A DNA stretch of 31,766 nt from Euryarchaeota archaeon UBA28 (GTDB taxonomy: Archaea; Thermoplasmatota; Poseidoniia; Poseidoniales; Thalassarchaeaceae). Shown here in pieces: positions 25,268 to 31,766 of the stretch; the first letter of the stretch is position 1, and every line of letters starts with the position of its first letter. The stretch spans positions 1 to 31,766 of the forward strand of contig DANW01000042.1 of NCBI GenBank assembly GCA_002501605.1. The letters are read 5' to 3'. The translations under genes and the position numbers were made by a program. Below the pieces are notes generated by a model. The model did not search any database and was not told the origin of the DNA. It saw only the letters and a program-made list of their open reading frames with translations.

Positions 25268-27114
25268 GTATCCACTCTGGCTAGAACTTCAGGATCATGC
25301 AGGGTCACACCAGGCCATCTACGGACTGGGAGAGGCCCTTCTTGGGAGGGAATAGGAGCGGTAGCGTCCCAACACACTCTCCTTCTGTCAGAGTCAAAGT
25401 GCAGATCCCTCCCAACATCAAAACGACAGAAAAATTGCCACAGAAGAATTCTCTTCCAAGAGTCCTTTGAGAGGTCTACATCAGAGTCGGTGATGAACAG
25501 CCATCTTAGGTTGTCTGCACCTTCCAAATTCCAGATCGAATCCCTAATCGAACAAATCTTCTCCCTCTGCATTCTGGCTCCATCTTCATCATCAGTCTCG
25601 ACATTCTCGGAAGGCGAAGGCCCACCTTCGATATCTGTAGTAACAACTAGCATAGATGATCGTAGCATTCTCGCCTGTACTATCCCGTCTATTCCAGAAG
25701 CAGAAACTTCCAGCGAATCAGGACACCCTCCAAGGGGTGCTCTCAGATATCGAGGATCACCTTCCACGGGACTAGTAGCATCAATCAGCAACTTGTCATG
25801 GATATTTTCCCAAGGAGATGCATGAGCTAGTGAATCAGCAACCATCCCAGGCAGAACCACTAAGTCTTCCGAAATTTCTACCTTCGAGTCGAGAGCATCA
25901 AGTAGCAGGTCTAGATCTTTAGCATCGTGTTCGGGATTGACCGCAACTATAGTTTTCAGGAACATCATCTGGCCTGCACCAAGTAGCCCTAAGGCTGTTT
26001 TCCTACCTTGCCTTGGATACCTATTTTTCGATGAAACGATAGCTAAGTTATGGAAACCCGTCTCTAGTGGTAGAAATAGATCAATCACATCTCTGTGTTG
26101 AAACTTCAACACTGGGAGAAATGCGTCCCCAATAGCTTCTCCCAGATATCCATCCTCCATCGGGGGAACACCTACTATGGTCATTGGGACTATTGCATTC
26201 TTTCTGTGGGTAATCGCCTCCACATGCATTACAGGGTACTGGTCCGCCAGGGAGTAGTGACCAAAATGGTCTCCGAATGGACCCTCTTTCCTAGTCTCTC
26301 CGGGAACCATGTAACCTTCTATCACCACATCGCACTCGGCAGGTACCATTAGTTCGTTTGTGATGCATTTTGTTATTCTCAAACGCCTCTTACCTAGCAG
26401 TCCCGCAAACTCATATTCCGATAGATTATCTGGAAGTGGGGATATTGAGCTGAACATCACTTCAGGAGGTCCACCGAGACAAATCGCCACCGGCATACGG
26501 TCTTTCGATGCGTCTGCATGATCAGCCCCATGTTTGTGCGCTTGCCAATGTAAACCTAACTCCTTAGGTCCGAAGACCTGACTCCTGTACATCCCCATGT
26601 TGTGAACTCCTGTTTCAGGGTCAGCTGTCACGACCAACGGCAGAGTGATGTACCTGCCTCCATCCTCTGGCCATGTCTTCGGGATCGGGAGTTTTGTCAC
26701 ATCAGGATTCTTGATTACTATCTGTTGGCATGCCCCCCTCCTAACCTTCATGGGGGCCATGGACATTCCTTCAAGTGCTAAACCAATGCCAGTCCACGGA
26801 GCTTTCATTATTCCTCCAATATCAGGTTTCATCAGAGAAACCATCCTATTTCCAATCTCGTCGGGGCGCTTTACTCCCAATGCGTGATTAGTCCTATCAC
26901 GCGTTCCAAAAAGGTTCATTGCCAAGGGAAGGGCACTGATGGAACCATCTGGGAGTCTCGGTTGCTCGAATAAAATTGCACCTCCGCCCCTCTTCACAAG
27001 CCTGTCTGCGAAGCAACCAGCTTCGAGCTCGACATCCACTGGATCAGCCACTCTGATAAGCTCCCCAGAGTCCTCCAATGACTGCACATACCGTGCCAGA
27101 GTGCGCCAAGCCAT
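25243..27114 (-). CDS. UbiD-family prenylated-FMN decarboxylase
   Basis: 623 residues from the ATG at 27114 (MAWRTLARYVQSLEDSGELIRV), with GGAG four bases upstream. A GTG at 27129 would add five residues. The family uses prenylated FMN to decarboxylate aromatic acids. Visible landmarks: 'RKEGPFGDHFGHYSLADQYPV' (about 275-297, with the conserved Glu of EGPFG), 'GVPPMEDGYLGEAIGDAFLP', and 'NRYPRQGRKTALGLLGAGQMMFLKTIVAV'. The partner UbiX, which makes the prenyl-FMN, is not in this window. It overlaps or abuts ubiA, so the pair is surely co-expressed. The likely role is the decarboxylation step in quinone synthesis (UbiD/MqnL), by context. It is first in the minus-strand run ubiD-ubiA-uvrB-dys. 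Confidence 0.9.
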   Translation of the reverse strand: MAWRTLARYVQSLEDSGELIRVADPVDVELEAGCFADRLVKRGGGAILFEQPRLPDGSISALPLAMNLFGTRDRTNHALGVKRPDEIGNRMVSLMKPDIGGIMKAPWTGIGLALEGMSMAPMKVRRGACQQIVIKNPDVTKLPIPKTWPEDGGRYITLPLVVTADPETGVHNMGMYRSQVFGPKELGLHWQAHKHGADHADASKDRMPVAICLGGPPEVMFSSISPLPDNLSEYEFAGLLGKRRLRITKCITNELMVPAECDVVIEGYMVPGETRKEGPFGDHFGHYSLADQYPVMHVEAITHRKNAIVPMTIVGVPPMEDGYLGEAIGDAFLPVLKFQHRDVIDLFLPLETGFHNLAIVSSKNRYPRQGRKTALGLLGAGQMMFLKTIVAVNPEHDAKDLDLLLDALDSKVEISEDLVVLPGMVADSLAHASPWENIHDKLLIDATSPVEGDPRYLRAPLGGCPDSLEVSASGIDGIVQARMLRSSMLVVTTDIEGGPSPSENVETDDEDGARMQREKICSIRDSIWNLEGADNLRWLFITDSDVDLSKDSWKRILLWQFFCRFDVGRDLHFDSDRRRVCWDATAPIPSQEGPLPVRRWPGVTLHDPEVLARVDTWLQEGGF

Positions 27115-27208
27115 GTAACTCCGTGCCACTCACAATAGTAGAAGGTTCGCTCGTCTCCGTAGGAGGCTCGACCGAGGGTTTCTTTTGAGTTGATGTACTC
27201 GGGGTGGC

Positions 27209-28438
27209 ATGGACGATACCGTGACGTCATGTGACGTGTTGGTCGTTGGTGCCGGGCCGGGTGGAGGCAATGCAGCACTCCAATGTGCCAGACTCGGGCT
27301 TAATACCATACTCATCGAAGACCACCATGAGATAGGAACTCCAGTTCATTGTGGAGAGTGCATATCAGATGTGGCATGTCAGAACTTGGGACTCACACTA
27401 CCAGAACACGTCATCAGCAAGGAGGTGAAGGGCATCAGGGTCATCTTCCCAGATGGGACCGAGAAGTGCTTGTCCGAGCATGGCTATGTGCTAGAAAAGC
27501 ATCTATTCGAACAATGGATAGCTGAATCCGCGGTCTCTGAGGGAGCCAAGCTCAGCCTCGGCCACAAGATTACCGGGATGGAAAAGGTGTATCTGGAAGG
27601 CAAATTCTCAGGTTGGAGATGTGAAGGAAAAGGAGAGGAGTTCCCAATCTTCACCAAGGTAGTAATAGATGCCTCAGGAGTCGCATCGGTATGTTCCAGA
27701 TTATTGAATCTAAACCCAAGAGGAAAAGTGGTCGCTGGTATGCAATACGAACTAGAGGGAGTCCCTACAGATGGATACCTCGATTTCTATATTTGGCCGT
27801 CATATGCTGAGAAGGGTTATCTGTGGATGATTCCAAAATGCGATGGCAGGGCAAACATCGGACTTGTTACAGAGGATAAGCCAAGAACCAAGAAAGCACT
27901 TGATGAGTTCATCGAGAATACACATTTCAAGGGGTTAAATCAGAATCTTCCTGCTTGGAAAAAGAAGGGAAATCCAGCGTTCGGGGGGACAATACCTATC
28001 TCAGGCCCCCACGAGAATACACACTCAGACGGACTCCTTCTAGTTGGAGATGCCGCCGGATTCACGTCCCCATTATTTGAGGGTGGATCTCACTTGGCTC
28101 TTAAGTCGGCCGTTTTCGCCGCTCAGACTGCAGCAGAAGCGATTAGTGACAATGACCTTAGTGCAAAGAAATTATCCAAATATGCAAGTCTTTGGAAGGA
28201 TGAGTTCCCACCTTATGATAAGATTTTGAAGGGGAAGAATGCGCTCTTTGATTTAACGGATGAAGAGATGTCAATCATGGCCAGATGTTTACCTGACGAG
28301 ATGTCTGAAATGGGCATATCTGGCAAGGCCATGGTAGGCGTTAGACTACTATTCAAAAGCCCCAGTCTGTACGCAAAGAATATTATTAGAGCAATGCTAG
28401 CTTTTGGTTACAGCAGAGCGAAGTACTACGGTTGGTGA
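27209..28438 (+). CDS. Geranylgeranyl reductase family FAD-dependent oxidoreductase
   Basis: 409 residues. The FAD-binding motif DVLVVGAGPGGGNAA lies at 9-23. HCGECIS at 47-53 is the family's Cys motif. The active-site stretch GYLWMIPK (about 207-214) matches the 'YxWxFPK' substrate loop with Ile for Phe. LLVGDAAGFTSPLFEGG (about 277-293) is the second FAD motif. Relatives saturate geranylgeranyl chains of archaeal membrane lipids (GGR) or the side chain of menaquinone (MenJ). The gene faces away from ubiD/ubiA across 94 bases and overlaps ccmF by 35 bases, which fits either lipid or quinone work. A ribosome-like GGGGTGG precedes the ATG. Confidence 0.9.
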   Translation: MDDTVTSCDVLVVGAGPGGGNAALQCARLGLNTILIEDHHEIGTPVHCGECISDVACQNLGLTLPEHVISKEVKGIRVIFPDGTEKCLSEHGYVLEKHLFEQWIAESAVSEGAKLSLGHKITGMEKVYLEGKFSGWRCEGKGEEFPIFTKVVIDASGVASVCSRLLNLNPRGKVVAGMQYELEGVPTDGYLDFYIWPSYAEKGYLWMIPKCDGRANIGLVTEDKPRTKKALDEFIENTHFKGLNQNLPAWKKKGNPAFGGTIPISGPHENTHSDGLLLVGDAAGFTSPLFEGGSHLALKSAVFAAQTAAEAISDNDLSAKKLSKYASLWKDEFPPYDKILKGKNALFDLTDEEMSIMARCLPDEMSEMGISGKAMVGVRLLFKSPSLYAKNIIRAMLAFGYSRAKYYGW

Positions 28439-30791
28439 GATTTTGCTTTCCCAAGCAGGTTCGCTACTCCTTTTTGTCGGCATAGCCTCATCTCTTCTTA
28501 TTTCATCCAGCGTCGGGAGGACGACCCGTGCTTCCTCTAAGAATCTGGTATTATTTTCTCAAGCCCTGCCGTTCATATTGTTGACTTATTGTTTCGTAAC
28601 CGATGCGAGGAGCATAGAGTTGGTTTTCAGATTTGGAGGAGAGGATTTACCTTTGTTCTACAGGGTCTCTGCAGTCTGGAGTAGTAGATCCGGACCCCTT
28701 CTTTTGTGGGTCGCTATGATGGCTACAGTAACTTGGTTCATGTCCAAAAATAAAGACGTAGTTTCCATTGAAGTCGCGATAATGCATGCGTGGTCAGCAT
28801 TTCTTCTGGTACTTTCTGCTATGCTCGGACCATTCGACTCAACGGTTTCTTCTACATCATCTGGGCTCAATCCTCTTCTACAGACAGACCTTATGGTGAT
28901 TCATCCCCCTGTGGTCTTCGCATTCTACTCACTTTGCATAGCCACGGCTAGCATTGCAATGGCCGGGATAATCAGGAAAGACTCATCAAAATCAATCCAT
29001 GAATCACAGATTTTCTGGGCTCGAGCAGGTTTCGTGGTCGGCACCATCGGTATTGGACTAGGTGGCCTGTGGGCGTACACCGTGCTTGATTGGGGGGGAT
29101 ACTGGGCTTGGGACCCCGTAGAAACGGGCTCACTCCTACCTTGGTTATGCCTACTGATGGTAGTCCATGCTAGATCGACGCCTGGAGGAAATGCAATTCG
29201 AGCTTCTCCGGCGGCGGCCATGATGGCTGGAGCCCTTGCTTTTCACGCAACTCTGGTGACTAGAGCAAACGGTGTTTGGGCCTCCGTCCATGCATTCGTA
29301 GCTGATGGAGAGGGTGCAATGCCTCAAGACCCATATTTGAGGGTACTAGAAGTGATATCATTCGATGCTGTCGGTGCCGAGTTATCCGGGTATCTTCTGG
29401 CTATAGTAATTCTGTGCGTCTTCACCGTCATACACTTATCCAGGACGCAGAAAAAAGCTCTCCAATCTACGCTATCAGAATCTTTTCTTGATAAAAAGAC
29501 GAACCTTGGAATGTTTCTAATAGCATTATTCGTCTTAGTTTCTTTGTGGATTGGCTCCACAGCAGTGATTTTCGTAGGACTTTCAATAATGTATCTGCTA
29601 GTCAACGGGAGTCACGATGACCCACCCCTTCACTGGGTGTTTTCGGGAATCGCATTGATGTTATTCTCCAGTTGGACTTGGAGTGCAGAATGGTACCAGT
29701 CACTCATTGGTATGATCCCATTTTTGATCCCTTGGTTGATTTGCGAGAAAGAAGATGACTGGTCCTACATCACAGGAGTCTTCACCGATGCATCCGTGAG
29801 ACTGAGGTCATCCAAATCTGTCCCATGGTATGGGGGGGCAGGGTTCGTCTTACTCACCTGGATGATATTGACTGTGGAGATTGATGGTACTAGCCTACAA
29901 GCGCACGAATTCTATGGCTCACCCTTCATTGCCCTTTTGGCGATCGGTCTCGCCGCATATTCCTGGGGTCGGAAGACTAATCCGAGAGCTGGAAGTATGA
30001 TGATTACAACAGCATTGTTAATTTCTCTGTTCGCTGCATTTTCGAGTGACTACATCGGCCTACCCGGAGACTCAAGACTACCCATTTCTTCATCGGTATC
30101 AAGGGGCGCAATATCGGCCTTCCTGTTGACTCTGCTTTTTTTCTCACTGCCTTTCAATGTCAGAAATTTGTCATCCACAGCCAAGGCGAATACGAAAAAA
30201 CTGATTTCAGGGGGATTAGGGGGAAAAAACTCTGCAAGAACTAGAACTCTAGCCAGTCATATTTCTCATGTGGGGATTATTCTTCTTTTGATTGGTCATG
30301 TTTTCACAACCACTCTTGTAGATAGGTCAGATCCATCTCATCTTGTAACCTTGGAGAAGAATCAACCAGTAGAATACGGAAATTACGAGTACGTCCTAAT
30401 TGATACATTAGTGATTTCCCAGGAGGACGAAGACTTTGATTTTCAAGTAGGAGATGGTTTCTTGGGGGTGATTGTCGAGATGAGGAAAGACGGGGAATTA
30501 GTAGATACTCTTACTCCTGGAATTCTCAGATTTGGTCCCGTCCCCAGATCAGAAGTTGATAGGCATGTGGGATTGTTCGGGGACACTATAATGATAATGG
30601 ACGGCTTCCAAGTTCAGGACTTAATGCCAGCGTTATTCTTCAACCAGACAGATGACTTGGACAGGGTAAGGGTAACGATTCACGAACTCCAAGGAAGCCA
30701 TCTAGTATGGATGGGTTGGGTGCTGACAATAGCCGGAGGGGTACTCGCAGTGGGGGCATCTCCAAATGTCGAGAATGAGGAGGAAGAGTGA
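28404..30791 (+). CDS. ccmF: Cytochrome c maturation heme lyase subunit CcmF
   Basis: 795 residues, a polytopic membrane protein with about 14-15 hydrophobic segments. In cytochrome c maturation system I, CcmF helps attach heme to apocytochrome c. The WWD heme-handling motif WGGYWAWDPVE is at about 229-239, followed by SLLPW. Conserved His are seen in VIHPPVVF, GALAFHATL, VWASVHAF and near the end in SHISHVGIILLLIGH (about 617-631). The C-terminal soluble part (about 640-765) is the usual CcmF external beta domain before a last membrane helix. The ATG at 28404 overlaps the upstream gene by 35 bases. A TTG at 28443 would start at LLSQAGSLLLF, nearer the usual N-terminus, so the start is uncertain. 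The other ccm genes are not in the window. Confidence 0.92.
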   Translation: MVTAERSTTVGEILLSQAGSLLLFVGIASSLLISSSVGRTTRASSKNLVLFSQALPFILLTYCFVTDARSIELVFRFGGEDLPLFYRVSAVWSSRSGPLLLWVAMMATVTWFMSKNKDVVSIEVAIMHAWSAFLLVLSAMLGPFDSTVSSTSSGLNPLLQTDLMVIHPPVVFAFYSLCIATASIAMAGIIRKDSSKSIHESQIFWARAGFVVGTIGIGLGGLWAYTVLDWGGYWAWDPVETGSLLPWLCLLMVVHARSTPGGNAIRASPAAAMMAGALAFHATLVTRANGVWASVHAFVADGEGAMPQDPYLRVLEVISFDAVGAELSGYLLAIVILCVFTVIHLSRTQKKALQSTLSESFLDKKTNLGMFLIALFVLVSLWIGSTAVIFVGLSIMYLLVNGSHDDPPLHWVFSGIALMLFSSWTWSAEWYQSLIGMIPFLIPWLICEKEDDWSYITGVFTDASVRLRSSKSVPWYGGAGFVLLTWMILTVEIDGTSLQAHEFYGSPFIALLAIGLAAYSWGRKTNPRAGSMMITTALLISLFAAFSSDYIGLPGDSRLPISSSVSRGAISAFLLTLLFFSLPFNVRNLSSTAKANTKKLISGGLGGKNSARTRTLASHISHVGIILLLIGHVFTTTLVDRSDPSHLVTLEKNQPVEYGNYEYVLIDTLVISQEDEDFDFQVGDGFLGVIVEMRKDGELVDTLTPGILRFGPVPRSEVDRHVGLFGDTIMIMDGFQVQDLMPALFFNQTDDLDRVRVTIHELQGSHLVWMGWVLTIAGGVLAVGASPNVENEEEE

Positions 30792-30853
30792 TTCTTCTCA
30801 GATTACCCGCACCGTTTGAATGAAAAAGGGGAAGCGAGTCGGCCGGACGCCAA

Positions 30854-30858
30854 GGAGG
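30854..30858 (+). promoter_or_regulatory. Shine-Dalgarno site GGAGG that fixes the FKBP start
   Basis: AAGGAGG ends 8 bases before the ATG at 30867, the best ribosome site seen in the window. It decides for this start over an in-frame ATG at 30816, which would add a polar, unconserved stretch (MNEKGEASRPDAKEATN) in front of the domain. Confidence 0.7.
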
Positions 30859-30866
30859 CGACAAAC

Positions 30867-31559
30867 ATGGACAACGGTGCGATTGTACACATTGACTACG
30901 ACCTATTTGAGGTCGATTCGGACAGACTCATAGAGACCACAAGGGAAGATGTCGCCAAAGAGCATGATATCTTCGACGAGAACAGGGAATACACGCCAAT
31001 GATCACCGTAGTTGGAGATGGCAGGTTGATCACCGGCTTCGAAGCATCACTATCTGAGGCAGAATCAGGTAAGGATTACGAGATTGACATCGAGCCTTCA
31101 GAAGCATATGGGGAGAGGGACGCAAGCCTCGTAGAGACAATTGGACAGAACGTCCTAATGAGGAGCGTCAGAGATCCAAATATGCTAGCTATTGGGGCTC
31201 CCGTGGAAATTGGGGGAAGGACAGGCGTCCTTCAATTCCTTAGTGCAGGTAGGGCACGAATCGACTACAACCACCCTCTGGCCGGCTCAACATTGAGATA
31301 TAACTACAACATTGTCAAGGTAGTTGACGATAGAAAAGAGAAGGTAGAGACTCTTCTGAAGATGAACACCGGCAGAGATGACTTCGAAATTAACTTTGAG
31401 AAGGATGATTTGACCGTCACACTCCCTGACACTATTGCCTATGACCAGAACTGGTCTTACGCTAAATTCAGTCTTGTTAGAACACTCAGGGACCACATTG
31501 GTGTTGGGACAATAGTCTTCCGCGAAGTTCACGAGCCGAGAGTGGTAGAGGAAGAGTGA
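30867..31559 (+). CDS. FKBP-type peptidyl-prolyl cis-trans isomerase, archaeal long form
   Basis: 230 residues, the length of archaeal long FKBPs. Catalyses proline isomerisation and acts as a chaperone. Residues about 1-85 and 130-155 form the FKBP core (GAIVHIDYDLFE, VVGDGRLITGFEASLSEAESG, then LAGSTLRYNYNIVKV), interrupted by an 'insert-in-flap' chaperone domain at about 85-130 as in SlyD. The last 70 or so residues (KVETLLKMNTGRDDFEINF... to the acidic end) are the extra C-terminal domain seen in long archaeal FKBPs. It follows ccmF by 75 bases and may help fold exported or redox proteins, but it has its own ribosome site and probably works in the cytoplasm; no signal peptide is present. 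It converges on the partial dehydrogenase with 2 bases between stop codons. Confidence 0.92.
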   Translation: MDNGAIVHIDYDLFEVDSDRLIETTREDVAKEHDIFDENREYTPMITVVGDGRLITGFEASLSEAESGKDYEIDIEPSEAYGERDASLVETIGQNVLMRSVRDPNMLAIGAPVEIGGRTGVLQFLSAGRARIDYNHPLAGSTLRYNYNIVKVVDDRKEKVETLLKMNTGRDDFEINFEKDDLTVTLPDTIAYDQNWSYAKFSLVRTLRDHIGVGTIVFREVHEPRVVEEE

Positions 31560-31561
31560 GA

Positions 31562-31765
31562 TCAGAAATTCCTCATTATCCCCGGTACTAACGTCTGGGG
31601 TAAATGCCTCAAAAACCTAGCTAATGCAGACCCAGGGCCGTAGATGACCTGACCTTTCCTTCTTCTCATACCCCTGTATCCGATTTTTGCTACCTTACTA
31701 GCCAAGGCACCTCCACCCCTCTGAAAATAACTCTTCATCAGAGACTTCCCGTTGAAATCATCTAT
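31562..31765 (-). CDS. Short-chain dehydrogenase/reductase, C-terminal end only
   Basis: The last 67 codons of a minus-strand gene whose start lies beyond the right edge; the stop is TGA at 31562-31564. The readable end includes YFQRGGGALASKVAKIGY, then RGMRRRKGQVIYGPGSALAR and FLRHLPQTLVPGIMRNF. This matches the C-terminal part of classical short-chain dehydrogenases, where 'vA..gy.al..gk..v.pG...r......r.lP...v' follows the substrate-binding loop. The catalytic and cofactor motifs are outside the window, so the assignment is a family guess. Confidence 0.6.
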   Translation of the reverse strand: MDDFNGKSLMKSYFQRGGGALASKVAKIGYRGMRRRKGQVIYGPGSALARFLRHLPQTLVPGIMRNF

Positions 31766-31766
31766 T

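Noticed and set aside
1..31766. Insertion sequences, integrases, phage genes, CRISPR arrays or toxin-antitoxin pairs
   Set aside because: None found on either strand; no transposase motifs, terminal inverted repeats with target duplications, or spaced repeats were seen.

Overview
The window looks like a piece of an archaeal chromosome, most likely a marine Thermoplasmatota (Marine Group II / Poseidoniales-like) genome. The archaeal signs are ribosomal proteins L7Ae, S28e and L24e in one operon, deoxyhypusine synthase, an archaeal long-type FKBP isomerase, a geranylgeranyl-reductase-family flavoprotein and AT-rich TATA-like promoters. The bacterial-looking genes fit that group as well: UvrB, a MaeB-type malic enzyme with a phosphotransacetylase tail, CcmF, and very large secreted repeat proteins. 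The lineage call is inference from gene content; no sequence search was run.

Layout. Bases 1-534 (minus) are the N-terminal part of a secreted thrombospondin type-3 repeat protein cut by the window edge. A gap of about 300 bases follows, holding two near-identical stem-loops. Bases 839-13080 (all minus) read from high to low coordinates: a 2,904-residue surface protein (beta-propeller-like repeats, then Fn3-like domains, a membrane anchor and an acidic cytoplasmic tail), an aminodeoxychorismate-lyase-like protein, a fused aminodeoxychorismate synthase (PabB-PabA), and a small zinc-ribbon membrane protein. From 13230 (plus) the malic enzyme is read divergently. Bases 15684-18286 (minus) hold a PRC-barrel-like protein, tRNA-Ile(GAT), PRPP synthetase, then L7Ae-S28e-L24e behind their own promoter. 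An AT-rich divergent promoter region separates these from a plus-strand pair (18531-20767): a class III aminotransferase and a degenerate epimerase-like protein.

Bases 20776-27114 (minus) read UbiD decarboxylase, UbiA prenyltransferase, UvrB, deoxyhypusine synthase and a 58-residue protein resembling the bacterial/chlamydial histone H1-like Hc1 family. From 27209 (plus) come a geranylgeranyl-reductase-family flavoprotein, the CcmF cytochrome c maturation protein, and an FKBP isomerase. The window closes with the C-terminal end of a minus-strand short-chain dehydrogenase.

How they fit together. UbiD, UbiA and the GGR-like flavoprotein suggest respiratory quinone (or isoprenoid lipid) synthesis beside cytochrome c maturation. 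The Pab proteins make p-aminobenzoate for a pterin cofactor. Prs supplies PRPP, the ribosomal operon and tRNA serve translation, and deoxyhypusine synthase modifies aIF5A. The least explained items are the giant surface protein with its repeated acidic tail, the Hc1-like small protein, the aminotransferase/pseudo-epimerase pair, and the paired stem-loops at 555-573 and 771-789.
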